Made by a program: the position numbers and the translations under genes
Shown here: piece by piece, positions 50,595 through 62,959 of the stretch
How the letters are laid out: each line of letters starts with the position of its first letter
How positions within the stretch are numbered: the first letter of the stretch is position 1
Source of the DNA: Prorocentrum cordatum
Taxonomy: Eukaryota; Sar; Dinophyceae; Prorocentrales; Prorocentraceae
Length of the DNA: 64,000 bases
NCBI GenBank assembly: GCA_963575745.1
Contig: CAUYUJ010014751.1
Coordinates: forward strand, 1 to 64,000
Reading direction: 5' to 3'
The notes under the pieces: model-generated
Seen by the model: the letters and a program-made list of their open reading frames with translations, nothing else
Database searches by the model: none
What the model was told of the DNA's origin: nothing

Positions 50595-51857
50595 CGGATG
50601 ACGGGAAGCGCGCGTAGACTCGAAGAGTCGCGCGATGGACGTTGCTGTAGGCCCGGAGGGAAATATTTTCAATTGGGGGGAGTCTGAGAGGGGAAAGGCT
50701 CGGGGTACCTCTTCATCAAGGCCTGGCGGATGACGGGAAGCACGCTAAGACTCTTTAGAGTCGCGCGATGGACGTTGGTTATCGGCCCGGAGGGGAAAAC
50801 ACTTATCAAGTGGGGGGGTCCATGGGGGGGGAGTGGTGGCGGGATCGTGCCTCCGCTGAGACCTGGCGGATGACGGGAAGTGCGCTAAGACTCGAAGAGT
50901 CGCGTGATGGACGTCTGTGTGCCCAGAGGGATCTTTTTATCAACTGGGGGGGGTCTGGGGGGGGGAACGCGCGGCGCCGCCTCGGGGCGCAGGACGTGGC
51001 GGATTCCCAAAATGAGCATTTCTCTCGAGACATCCTCACAAAATCGTGAAGTTGGGGGTTGCATCTTGAGACGTGTTTTGCTACACATGGGCGTTTCGCT
51101 CGAGACATCCTCCAAACATGGAGATCAGGAAATCGCTCGCCTAATTTTCGGATCCTCGAAAATGGACGTTTCGCCCGAGACGTCCTCGAAAAAACTGGAA
51201 TGCCGACAGAGCTCTTGCAAGGCATCTTTCCGGAGCGACCTCGGATGACCTCCAAGATGGCCCAAGAAGCGGAAATACTGAAAAACCCACGTGGTTTAAA
51301 CACTGTCGTTGAAACATCAGCGTCTCGCTCGAGACATCCTCGAACAACTGCCGTCGGACGGGCCCTCGACGGCGAAAGTATGACGGGAAAAGCGCGCTCA
51401 GACTCGAAGAGTCGCGCGATGGACGTCTGCGCGCCCAGAGGGATTGTTTGCAAAGGGGGGGGTCTGGGGGGGGGAACGCGCGGCGCCGCCTCGTTGTCCT
51501 GACTACCTACCAGACCACCCCAACCCAACCCGAAGACCCGAATTTCGGGTTGGGGGGGGGTAAGGGTTCCACATGTGTTTGTTCGATGTTTCACGACCCC
51601 CCCCACTGGAAATCGAGGGTAAATCTGAGCCTTCGGGTTGGGTTGGGGTGATTTGGTGGGTGGTGATCATTGTCCTGGACCTGGCGGATGACGGGAAAGC
51701 GTCTTCGAGGTACGAGAAGCGAGCTGGGCGTGTTGGCCGAAGCCTCCTCGCATCTGTGAGAGATCTCTTTGTTGCACGGGCAGCGCGCCGCACCGTGAGC
51801 AGGCCTAGCGGATGACGCCAAGCGCGCTGAGACTCGAAGAGTCGCGCGAGGGACGTC
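50595..51857 (+). repeat. Five dispersed copies of a hairpin-bearing repeat
   Basis: GATGACGGGAAGCGCGC, then AGACTCGAAGAGTC, then GCGCGATGGACGT occur at about 50595, 50728, 50868, 51378 and 51806. GACTC-loop-GAGTC with flanking GCGC/GCGC forms a stem. The opening words also occur at 45297-45316, in the 5' part of LINE 2. Confidence 0.8.
51501..51669. mobile_element. MITE with 7-bp target duplication
   Basis: TTGTCCT flanks both sides (51494-51500, 51670-51676). The arms, about 38 bases, share CACCCCAACCCAACCCGAAG in mirrored position. It interrupts a copy of the surrounding repeat family between CCGCCTCG and GGACCTGGCGG. Confidence 0.75.
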
Positions 51858-52334
51858 TGTTGGCCAGGGGCATTTTGTAAAGGGGGGGGGAACGCTCGGC
51901 GCCGCCTCGTGGTGCAGGACCTGGCGCATTCCAAACATGAGCGGTTCGCTCGAGACATCCTCACAACATCGAGAAGTTTGGGGTCGTGTCTTAAGACGTC
52001 TTTAACTAAACATGGGCGTTTCGCTCGGGAAATCTTCCATACATCGGGATCTCGAAATCGCTCGCCTGATTGTCGGATCTCGGAATCGCTCGCCTAATTT
52101 TCGGATCCTCGAAAATGGGCGTTTCGCCCGAGACGTCCTAGAAACCATGGAATGCCGGCAGAGCTCTTGTAAGGCATCTGTTCGGAGCGATCTCAGATGA
52201 CCTCCAAGATGGCCCAAGAAGCGAAAATGTTGAACAACAACCACGTGTTTTTTAACATGTTCGTTGAAAAATCAGCGTTTCGCTCGAGACGTCCTCCAAC
52301 ACATGCATTCGGACGGGTCCTCGAAGCCACCTGG

Positions 52335-52760
52335 TCTCCTCCTCCTCCTTCTCCTCCTACTCCTCCTCCTCCTCTTCCTCCTGCTCCTCCTCCTCTTCCT
52401 CATTATCCTTCTCCTTCTCCTTCTCCTTCTCCTTCTCCTTCTCCTCCTCCTCCTCCTCCTCCTTCTCCTCCTGTTTTTGCTTCTCCACCTCCTCCTCCTC
52501 CTCCTCCTCCTCTTCCTCCTCCTCCTCCTCCTCTCGTTCTTCCTCCTTCTCTTTCCTCCTCCCCCGCCTCGTCTTCCTCCTCCTCCTCCTGCTCCTGTTC
52601 CTCCTCTTCCTCGTCCTCCTCCCCGTCCCCTCCTCACCCTCTGTTCCTGCTCTTGCTTCTGCTGCTGCTGGTCTTCCTCCTCCTCCTCCTCCTCCTCCTC
52701 CTCCTCCTCCCCCTCCTCCTCCTTCTCCTCCTCCTCCTCATCCTCCTCCCCCTCCTCCCA
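52335..52760. repeat. (TCC)n/(CTT) tract
   Basis: About 425 bases of TCC with CTT and GTT slips. 52770-53095 holds only fragments of the CTCGAGACATCC family. Confidence 0.9.
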
Positions 52761-53104
52761 CGATTGTCGTTTTCGCCGTCGTCCTCCTTATGCGGAGGAG
52801 TGGGGAGGATAACCAGGAAGATGCTTGTAAACGTTCGGGGGGCGCGTGTCCATACGTATCCTTTGTGAGCGTTCGGAGAGCTCGCCTATATTACATTTGA
52901 TCACGATGTTGCTGCACGTTCTTGCGCAACTCTTCCCTTTCACGCGCTTCCCGTTCATGTCAGGAAAGGTTTCCCAAAACAGCGACTTTGCACGAGACAT
53001 CCTCACAAAATTGAGCTCTCCGCGTCATCGCGCTTCGCTCGAGACATCCTCGAAAAGCTGATGACAGCGAAATTTCGCCGTCATGTGCTCCTTTGCTTTT
53101 GGGG

Positions 53105-53345
53105 TCTATTCTGCCGTGCTCCTGGTCCTGTTCTGCCGTGCTCCTTCGCTCTTGGAGCCTATTCTGCCGTGCCCCTGATCTTTTTCTGCCGCGAACGCGC
53201 AGAAACTCCCGCAAAACGACCGCCGCGACGATCCGCACGGCAGAATACAGGAGCACGGCAGAACACACAGGGCACACAGAGGCACGGCAGAACACAGAAG
53301 CACGGCAGAACAGGAGCACGGCAGAACACACAGGAGCACAGCAAA
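53105..53345. repeat. Inverted arrays of TTCTGCCGTGCTCC / GGAGCACGGCAGAA
   Basis: Four left units read TTCTGCCGTGCTCCTGG-like, and five or so right units read the complement, AGGAGCACGGCAGAAC. The two arrays can pair around a 60-base centre. Confidence 0.75.
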
Positions 53346-53689
53346 ACACACCCCGCACGCACGCCGACACGCGCGCCACGGCATACCTGTGCGGCGTAAC
53401 AACAGCAGAACATATTCCACATGCTTGGTGGACTGGGGCGATGCTTCCCGTTCGTCCCGTCAGGCTCCCAAAATGAGCGTTTCGCTCGAGACATCCTCAC
53501 AACATCGAAAAGTTTGGGGTCGTATCTTAAGATGTCTTTTGCTAACAATGGGCGTTTCGCTCGGGACATCCTCCAAAAATCGGGATCTTGAAATCGCTCT
53601 CCTAATTTTCGGCGCTTGAAGGTGGTACAGAATTATGAAACATGGCCGTTTCGCTCGAGACATCCTCAGAACATCGGCCCCAGAGGAGA

Positions 53690-54404
53690 CTCCGAATCGA
53701 CGTCGTCTTGGGATCGCTCCCAGAGGGCTTTCGAACGGCCCAAAGGAGGCCAACACGACGCCCCAGAGGGCCCCTAGGGCGGCCAATAGCGCCTCAAGAG
53801 GACCCCAATAGACCTCAAGAGCGCTCCAGGAAGCACCCACACAGCGCACAATAATCCCAAGACGGCCCAAGGAGGGCCAAGAGGGCCCCAAAGAGACTCC
53901 TGGGAGCGCCCCTGGAGGCCCCCAAACAGCCCAAGAAAACCTCAAGAAAGCACAAGATGGCGCCGAGACGGTCGAAAACACGAGACGCCGCAAAACATCA
54001 AAAAACGACTGAACATCAGAGATTTGGGCCTCTTCGGGCTCTCTCGGGACGCCTCTCGGGGGTCCCCTGAGGCCTCTTAGGAGGCCGCTGGGGCTGTGTA
54101 TTTTCGTTGCTTGGTGCCCCATCCTGGGGCCACGTTGGGCTATCTGTGCTGTCTTGGAGTCTGTGCTTGGTCGAATGTCACCGATGGGGCTTCTGGGGCT
54201 CTCTGGGGCTTCCTGGTAGAGGAGTTAAAAACGAAACCATTATATTAAGGGTAAACATGTAAAGATCTCCAGGTCCCTCGGGGTGTTCTTGGAGCGGTTT
54301 GGGAACACCGCCCTCTCCATGCCCCCCGTTGGCCCTGGGCCCGGGCGCCCCGCCTCGTTACGGGATATATTAATATATATATATATAATATTTACATATT
54401 AGCT

Positions 54405-54465
<61 letters not shown>

Positions 54466-54470
54466 CCCTA
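53690..54470. repeat. Degenerate GGCCCCAAGA repeat and (TA)n(TACA)n
   Basis: 53690-54220 belongs to the CTTGGGG/CCCCAAG family. 54361-54470 is (TA)n followed by (TACA)n, next to the inverted cassette element. Confidence 0.7.
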
Positions 54471-54479
54471 TACGACCAC

Positions 54480-55800
54480 CCTTCGAGTGATAAGCAGGTT
54501 GTGGGGGTGGGGGCGACGGGGGGAACCAACATCGATCTCACGATCGATCTCACTATCGATCTCACTCAACGGGACACCATAGGACACCACGGGACTCCAC
54601 GGGACACTTGTCGATCTCACTATCGATCTCACTATTGATCTCACTCAACGGGACACCACGGGACACCACGGGACACCACGGGACACCACGGGACACCGCG
54701 GGACACCTCTCGATCTCACTGTCGGTCTCACTATCGATCTCACTAGCGATCTAACTCAACGGGACACCATAAAACACCACCAGACACCATGGGACACCTC
54801 GGGACACCACATCGATCTCACTATCGATCTCACTATCGATCTTACTATCGGTACCACTATCGGTCTCACTCAACGGGACACTATGGGACACCACGGGACA
54901 CGTCTCGATCTCACTATCGATCTCACTATCGATCTCACTTTTTGGGACACCACGGGACACCTCGGGGCGCACACTGATCTCACTATCGACCTCACTATCG
55001 ATCTCACTTTTTGGGACACCACGGGACACCTGTCGATCTGACTATCGTTCTCACTATCGATCTCACGTTTTGGGACACCACGGGACACCACGAAACACCT
55101 CGGGACACCACATCTATCTCACTATTGATCTCACTATCGATCTCACTGTCGATCTCATTCACGGCACACCACGGGACACCACGGGACACCGCGAGCCACC
55201 GCCGGACGGGGGGGCGGAGGACAATCATCTGTCTTGACTTCGCCCTAGCAACAGCGGACACCACGGGACACCACGGGACACCACGGGACACCACGGGACA
55301 CCTCGGGACACCGCGGGCCACCGCCGGACGGGCGGGAGGGGGAGAATCATTTGTCTCGACTTCGCCCTAGCAACGGCGGACACCACGGGACACCACGGGA
55401 CACCACGGGACACCGCGGGACACCGCGGGACACCACGGGACACCGCGGGACACCGCGAGCCACCGCCGGACGGGCGTGCGGGGGACAATCACCTGTCTTG
55501 ACTTCGCCCTAGCAGTGGCGGACACCACGGGACACCACGGGACACCACGGGACACCGCGGGACACCGCGGGACACCACGGGACACCTCGGGACACCGCGA
55601 GCCACCGCCGGACGGGCGTGCGGGGGACAAGGGACAATCACCTGTCTTGACTTCGCCCTAGCAATGGCGGGTTCATTCCTCTCGCGCGCCCACGCAGCTT
55701 CGCCTCGCCCGCACGCGCGACACGAACGAAACGATTTCCTGGTTGGGGGTTTCCGTTCCACTGCGATCTCACCCCCCAACCTCCGATATATAAGGCATCG
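54480..55800 (-). repeat. Cassette-plus-satellite element, inverted copy
   Basis: On the minus strand the order equals that of 11790-13015: cassette (55800-55665), GTGTCCCGTG arrays with GGCGAAGTCAA spacers (55660-55190), GATCGATAGTGA arrays (55165-54530), then the CACAACCTGCTTATCAC end (about 54490-54505). Both boundaries are shared, so this is a discrete repeated element, not just satellite. 55810-56200 shows no gene. Confidence 0.85.
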
Positions 55801-56204
55801 TCCATGCAAGATCCCCCGATTTGTTGTCCCAAGGCGAGAGTCTTATCTTCGTGTGCGCGGGTGGGACGGGTGAGGTGGACGGAGGTGAAGACGATGAGGT
55901 GACGAACGGAGAGGCGGGAGGGCGGACGGGCGGCGGGCGGGCGGGCGGGCGGCGGGCGGGTCGGGATTTGAGTCGACTCCTTAAAGATTTTCCCGTGCAA
56001 CGGGAGGCTGTTGAGTATTGGGTGCTGTCTTGGAGACGGGGGTTGTTGAGTACCGCACGAAAACAAGGATATTCAGAAAACTGCGTGGGAGCATGAATGA
56101 TTTTTTCACTGTAAAAACATATCAGAGTGAGGGAGCCGAGCGGTCATTCACTGTCCCAGGGTGCGTGATGGAAAAGGAAAATCGTGGTGAGAATTAGTTG
56201 TGTT

Positions 56205-56244
56205 GCGTTGTTGTTGTTGGTATTGTTGTTGTTGTTGTTGTTGG

Positions 56245-56277
<33 letters not shown>

Positions 56278-56340
56278 CGATGTCGTTGATGGTGTTGGTG
56301 GAGGTGTTGCTGCTGGTATGTAAGTTTTGTTGTTGTTCTT

Positions 56341-56378
<38 letters not shown>

Positions 56379-58568
56379 TGAACATTATTAATTCTAAAGA
56401 ATAATTATTGTTGGGGCCCCTGGTGCACGGCCCCCCTGCGCCGCCTAGGCCGCAGCTACATTTTCATCATTTTCGTGAGGAAGCCTCAGGTAATTCGATG
56501 TGATCAAGATCCGGTTGTTTTGTTCCCCCCCGCTTTCCCTTGCAAAAAACACTATATAATGACATTTCTTGTTCTAATATAATCAAATTTCAAGAATCCC
56601 TTGCAAAAAATAGGTAAAGTGGACATTCGCGCGCGCAAGACGAAATCCTTCCAAAAGCTTGAACAACGTCATTCGAGTTAATATCCCTGCAACAGGGGAG
56701 TGTTCGAGCGTATTTTAACATAAAACACTCATCAAAACCAATGTTTACCAACAAACCAATACCGAACCCAGATGTCAAATCTCAGCTCCGCGGCGTGCTC
56801 TTTTGCGGTGATTTCGTTGTGGGCTGCACTATCAAACGCTTTAGGAACCCGACACTTTTTTAACAACATTTCTGTCAAAACGGGCTTTTGCGAGCAACTT
56901 TTTCGAACTTCTGCGACAACGGTTGCGCACCTGCCAGGGCCATCATCCCTGTCAAATAATACCATGCGGGACACATTCGTTTTTTCCTTCGCGCGCGCAC
57001 ACCAGTACGTATATGTGTATCATGTGTGGTATCATGTACCGTATGCATCATATGCAACAATGTTCTGTGGAAGCTTAACAATTCTGTGGTTCACACAGGC
57101 TTAACTACTTCTGTGTGTGTGTGAACGTAGAGCTTAACAACTTCTTGCTGGAGTGTGACTCCACGACCCAGTGCTAGGTAGTCCACGGATCGGTCCGGCA
57201 TGCCACGATAAGATGAAAGTGTCCGAACGGCATAGGGCGGGAAGCTGGGTGTGGGTGGTGGCGAAGAGTCGTGTGGATATTTGGTAGAGCTTGCACTGCC
57301 CCCCCACAAAGTGGGGGTATTGGCTGGCGTCGCATGAAAACACTGGCACTGGTGAGATCACTGAGCGTTCGGGTAAAGTGATTGTTGTTGTTGTTGTTGT
57401 TGTTACTGTTGTTGTTTGTGTCGTCGTCGTCCCACCCGCGACCATTCCGCGACCCACCGCGCGGCCCACCCCCCGACCCACCGCGCGACCCACCCCGCGA
57501 CCCACCCCGCGACCCACCCCGCGACCCACCCGCGACCCAACCGCGACCCACCCCGCGACCCACCCCGTGACCCACCTGCAACCCACCCTCGACCCACCCC
57601 GCGACCCACCCGCGACCCACCCCGCCACCCATCCGCGACCCGTCCGCGACCCACCCCGCGACCCACCCCGCGACCCACCCGCGACGCACCCTGCGACCCA
57701 ACCTCAAGGGAGGAGAAAACACCCGGACCCGACAATAGACGTTTACTAAACGGCCCTGGGTTTTTGCTAAACAGCCCTGCCCTGTTCGATTCATTCCTTG
57801 TGTGCGTTTACTAAACGGCTCCGTTTTGTCGGGGTGATTATAATAGGGTAGATTCTCTGCCCTCTACACGCGACCAACCCGCGACCCTCCCGCGACCCAC
57901 CGACATTGGTTTAACGAAAAAATCGGCGCCTGCGGCGGGCTCGCTGTACCGTAGCACCCCGCAGATGCGGATAAGAGTGAGGGGGCGGTGGGGACGTCGG
58001 AAGCCCACCGCAGGTGCCAAAGTTTCACACATTATCATGTGGATAGGTCGCGGGTGGGTCGCGGGTGGGTCGCTGTTAGGTCGCGGGCGGGTCGCGGGTG
58101 CAGAGGGCAGAAAATCCACCCCATTTTAATCACCCCGGCAAGCGAAGCCGTTTAGTAAACGCACACAAGGAATGAATCGAACAAGGCAGGGCTGTTTAGT
58201 AAATGCCCAAGGCCGTTTAGTAAACGTCTATTGTCGGGTCCGGGTGGTTTCTCCTCCTTTGAGTGTGGGTCGCGGGGTGCGTCGCGGGTGGGTCGCGTGG
58301 TGTGTCGCGGGGTGGGTCTCGGATGGGTCACGGGGTGGGTCGCGTGGTGGGTCGCGGGTGGGTCGCGGGGTGGGTCGCGCGGTGGGTCGCGGGGTGGGTC
58401 ACGGGGTGGGTCGCGGGGTGGGTCGCGGGTGGGTCGCGGGTGGGTCGCGCGGTGGGTCGCGGGGTGGGTCGCGGGGCGGGGCGCGGGGTGGGTAGGTCGC
58501 GGGTGGGGTCGCGGGGTGGGTCGCGGGAGGGACGACAACAACAACAACAACAACAACAGCAGCAGCAG

Positions 58569-58603
<35 letters not shown>

Positions 58604-58633
58604 AGAACAACAACCACAACCACAACAACAACC

Positions 58634-58668
<35 letters not shown>

Positions 58669-59510
58669 CATGTTACCCGAACGCGTGGTGTTCTCCCCAG
58701 TGCCAGGGTTTTCATACGACACCAGGCAATACCCCCACTTCGTGGGGGGGCATTACAAGCTCTACCAAATATCCAAACGACTCTTCGCGACCACCCAAAC
58801 CCAGCTTCCCGCCCTATGACGTTGGGACACTTCACTTCGTGGCGTGCGGACGACCGTGGCTACTACACTGGCGTGGGGTACACACCCACAGAACCCAATG
58901 GTTTTTGGAGATTTCGGCGTGCGCGCGCGAAGAAAAAACGAATGTGTCCCGCATGGTATTATTTGACAGGGATGATGGCCCTGGCAGGTGCGCAACCGTT
59001 GTCGCAGAAGTTCGAAAAAGTTGCTCGCAAAAGCCCGTTTGACAGAAATGTTGAAAAAATGTTGGGTTTCCTACGAATCCGCAAGAGCGCGCGGGATGAG
59101 ATTTTGACATTTTTTTGTTGAAAAACCATTGGTTTTTTGATGTTTTTATGTTGAAATCGTTCCGAACACTAAGCTTTTGGAAGGATTTCGTCTTGCGCGC
59201 GCGAATGTCCACTTTACCTTATTTTTTGCAAGGGATTCTTGAAATTTGATTATATTTGAACAAGAAATTTCATTTTATAGTGTTTTTTGCAAGGGAAAGC
59301 GGGGGGGAACAAAACAACCGGATCTTGATCAACTCGAATTACCTGAGGCTTCCTCACGAAAATGATGAAAACGTGGCTGCGGCCTAGGCGCGGCGGGGGG
59401 GGCGCGCACCAGGGGGCCCAACAATAATTATTCTTTAGAATTAATAATGTTCAACAACACCAACAACAACAACAACGACAACAAAAACAACAACAACACC
59501 AACAATCATT
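56205..59510. mobile_element. 3.3 kb near-palindromic foldback element
   Basis: Arms of about 1.5 kb (56375-57900 and 58050-59458) are inverted copies with substitutions and indels around a centre of about 150 bases. Mirrored landmarks: AACATTATTAATTCTAAAGA, CTTGCAAAAAA, TGCGCACCTGCCAGGGCCAT, TAGGGCGGGAAGCTGGGT, GCGACCCACC arrays and GTTTACTAAACGGC. (GTT)n and (AAC)n extend the symmetry outward. Short open frames in the arms (for example 56732-56974 minus) differ between copies and are not supported as genes. Confidence 0.85.
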
Positions 59511-59544
59511 CTAAGACTGTTCGCTCTTACTTGCCCGTAAAAAA

Positions 59545-59900
59545 AACAGATAAGAGAGTCAGAGAAAGAGAGAGAGAGAGAGCGAGAGGGGAGAGAGAGA
59601 GAGAGAAAGAAAGAGGGAGGGAGGAGGCAGGAGTGGGGAGGGAGAAGGGAGAATGGAGAGGAGGGAGAGGGGAGAGGGCAGAGAGGCACAAGGATGAGGG
59701 AAGAGAGGAGGGAGAGAGAAGGGAGGAGAGGAGGGAGGAGGGAGGATGAAGAGGGAGGAGGAGCAGGAAGGTAAGAGCGTGAACCTTCGAGGAAGTCCTA
59801 GGCGAAAACGCCGTTCCTGAAGGAAATCTCGGGCGGGAGCCCACGACGGGCGGGCGATCTCCTGACGGGCGGGTCGGGCGGGTGGGACATTCAAGCGGGA
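59545..59900. repeat. GAGA purine tract and satellite relic
   Basis: 59545-59760 is GAGAGG/GGAGGGA. 59845-59900 has GACGGGCGGGTCGGGCGG and GGGACATTCAAG like the satellite at 35240-36935. 59905-60335 has open frames on both strands; no gene is supported. Confidence 0.6.
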
Positions 59901-60339
59901 TGCCTGAGTATGGCGAGAGCGCGATTACTAAGTAAATTGTAACGGCGTCATTGGCGCAGCGTGTTTCGTGAACCTTCGATTCCCGGTCGAAAACATAAGG
60001 AAAGCCTGAGGCAAGCTGTGAAACACTTGAGGAACGCGGAGCCACTCCCCAACGAAAAGGGTTCCTTCTTCAGGGCCCCGACTGTAGGGCTTCGGCGGCT
60101 TCCCCCGACGCTGACGGCTTGGGAGGTCGGCGTCGAACGCAGCCATGCCCCTCCCGAGAAGCCTCTGCCTCTGGAAAGGGGGGAGCAACCCTAAGCGACC
60201 GAGAGTCGATCGCTGTAGAACCTCGCTGGATCGATGGGTCGAGGCGGTCGTGCCTTGCCATGAGGAGGAGGGACTCCTGGCGGCCAACAGATGCCCCCCC
60301 CGCGGCAGAAGACGCTGCACAGCTGTACACACTTGACGA

Positions 60340-61695
60340 GTGGAGTGAGTGGGGGGAGTGGGGGGGGGGGGGGCACGATAGGGTGGGCCCCTAGGGGGAG
60401 CCCCATGGGGGGGGGGGGCACGAAGGGGGGGGGGGGTCCACACACGATGGGGGGCCGGCCACGATGGGGGGCGAAGATGGGGTGGCCACGACGGAGGGGC
60501 CACGAGGGGGGGGGGGGGGGGCAGCGATGGGGGGCGACGATGGGGGGACCACGACGGGGGGCCCCGATGGGGGGCGAAGATCGGGAGGCACGATGGGCCA
60601 CCGATTTCAGGGCCAGGCATCCCTCCCCGGGCCTGCGATGGATTAGATTCCAGGGCTCTTGCAGGCAAGGAGCAGAACTTCCAAGCAAATGGGATCTTGG
60701 AGCCCCTCCCCCATGCGTTCTCCCCAGCCCTTCCCCCTCCCCTCCTCCCTCCCCTCCCCATGTTCCCCCCTCTCCTCCTCCGCCTCCTCCCCTCCTTCCC
60801 CTCCTGCCCCTCTACAGTCTTCCCCTTTCCTCCGCCTGCAACCCCTCTCCCTCCTCCCCCTCCCCCTTCCCCTCTCTATTCTCACCCTTTCCTCCGCCTC
60901 GCCTCCTCCCCCTCATCCTCCACCCCTCCTCCTCCCCCGACGACGGCGACCCAGACCGCGACCCCGACGGCGCCGACGGCGCCGACGACGACAACGCTGA
61001 CGCCGCCGCCGACGACGACGACTACGATGACGACGACGACGACGACGACTGCCCGAGGTGGCACGGTCTCTCGAGGGAGGGCCAGCTGAGACACCAGCGG
61101 CCAGTCGAGCGGGGAGGAGGAGCAGAGAAGGGCGGAGGGAGGGAGGGGGGGAGGGGGGAGGGGAGAGAGGGGAAGAGGGAGGAGGTGGTGGAGGAGGGCG
61201 TGAGCAGCGAGGAGGGGTGAAGAGGAGGTGGGGGGGGAGGACAAGGGGAGGAGGGAGGACGGGGGCCGCTGATCTCAGCTGGCCTACCTCTGGGCTGCCC
61301 CCCGGTCCTCGGAGGCCTCGAGCGGCACCGCCGACGGCCGCGCCCCCCCCCCCCCCTGCAGGGGTGGGGTTCTCGAGCCGGGGGCGGCGCCGAGATTCAA
61401 GGCAGAGGGCTCCGGGCGAGAGGGGGATGAGGAGAAGGAGGAAGAGGAGAAGGAGGAGGAGGAGGAGGAAGAGGAGAGGAGAGGAGGAAGAGGAGAGGAA
61501 GGGAGGAGGGAGGAGAGGAGGGATCGGAGGAGGGAGGAGGAGGAGGGAGGGAGGAGGAGGGAGGAGGAGGAGGAGGAGGATTCCAGCGATTCCAGAAAAC
61601 TTGGGTGAACGAGTGCAAGCTCGGCCCTGGGGAGAACAAGGAGGAGTAGGAGGAGGAGGAGGAGGAGGAGGAGGAGGAGGAGGACCAGCACCAGC
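60340..61695. repeat. GATGGGGGGC minisatellite, CT-rich, (GAC)n and GGA tracts
   Basis: 60340-60600 is GGGG-rich GATGGGGGGCGA repeats. 60715-60935 is CCCCTCC-rich. 60938-61055 is (GACGAC)n. 61100-61260 and 61430-61690 are GGGAGG/GGA. 61700-62700 contains no gene I can support. Confidence 0.75.
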
Positions 61696-62724
61696 AAGAG
61701 TCTGGCCGACGCACTCGAAAACGCGAAGCCCGACTGGCAAGGAGAAGGGAGGGTCAGAAAAGAGGTGGGCGAATGGGAGAAAGAAGAGGGGAAAGAAAAG
61801 GAAGACTTCCCACCCTCGGGGCGATCGCTGGCAGGCCGTCTTCTGCGGTTCCTGCTGCCGGTTGGCTGCTTCCCACCTCATGACGGTGGTGTGGACATCA
61901 GGGGTCCCTGGGTTGTTGATCAACCCCCAGCCCTCCCTGGATGGCCACGTGTCTGGTTGAAGCATTCCCTGAATTGTGCCTCTCCTTTCGCACGTCACGC
62001 CGAGGTTGGCAACGTGAGATCTCGTGTGGACTCGCGTCCAAGCCTGAGGACTTTTACGGAGCACCTTCTAGGCTTTGAACGGCGCCCATGGCTCGAGGGT
62101 GAAACGGTTACGCATTGTCAGCGAAGGGAGGGGTCCCTCTTGTAATCCGCCCTGCTGCGCTAATCCACTCTGGCCGTTTTGATGGTGTCGAATGTTTGTT
62201 CGGCGGCTGCACCGCGGGCCTTCACCACTGTGGCCTCGCGCGCGCGCGTCTTGGTTGCGGGTCGGGCTGCCCTCATGCGCCTACCGACCAGGGGGGGGGA
62301 ACGTGGATCCGCAAGAGCGTGGCGGGTCGAACTTGCCGTTTGCCGTACTGTCCCATGTTTTTCTCGTAGCTCCGTCTCGCTTGGGCTACACACCCTTACG
62401 CCCATACTCCTTCTACGTGCAGGGAGGTTTGTAATGCATGGCTTGCGGGCGAGCGCAAGAGATAATCTTACCCTGCCCACGAGCATGTAAGTATTACTAT
62501 TCCGATGCATTCCCGCGCCCGCGCGTCGGGGCCTGGCTCTCCTACTCTGCGACGCTGTTTGGCAGAGCGCTTGCGCGATGACCACTCCTCAGCCTGGTGG
62601 GCAGCTGGCAGGGGGGTCCGGGCCGGTCCCAGGCGCGGCATTCTCGGGCGGGGGGGGGTCCAAGGACACAGCTCCCAGAAACACCGCTCCCAGGATGGCG
62701 GGTGTCGGACCTGGTGTTGAGCAG

Positions 62725-62950
62725 GGGCCGACCGTCCCGGCATTCCTGTAGTCCTACCACGAAATGTTCTTAGAACCCAAACATGCTCTAATAACAAAAA
62801 CAACTGTTCTTAGAACATTAACCCGATGTGTTAAACCAAGACAGTCCCAACCAGAAATGTTCTAAGAACATTTCGTGGAAACCACAAAAGGTCCTTAGAA
62901 CATTGTTTGGTAGGGCTATAGGCGAGCCAGGACGCTTCGCCACTGCTTGA
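62725..62950 (+). repeat. Dispersed repeat with GTTCTTAGAAC palindromes, copy 2
   Basis: GACCGTCCCGGCATTCCTGT, several GTTCTTAGAACs and GGCGAGCCAGGACGCTTCGC, colinear with 17655-17872. Confidence 0.8.
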
Positions 62951-62959
62951 TGGTGGGGA

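Larger units (their letters stand above)
50990..53680 (+). repeat. GTTTCGCTCGAGACATCCTC repeat family
   Basis: About ten copies of CGCTCGAGACATCCTC (some GACGTCC) and three larger blocks of about 300 bp (50990-51290, 51905-52240, 53460-53680) sharing GGATCCTCGAAAATGG, AATCGCTCGCCTAATTTTCG and AGAGCTCTTG. No gene was recognised. Confidence 0.75.

Noticed and set aside
56732-56974. 80-codon minus ORF in the left arm of the large palindrome
   Set aside because: The matching part of the right arm is broken by indels, so the frame is not conserved between arms.
59928-60394. Open frames on both strands with mixed composition
   Set aside because: Neither strand shows a recognisable domain, SL relic or splice pattern; cannot choose a strand.
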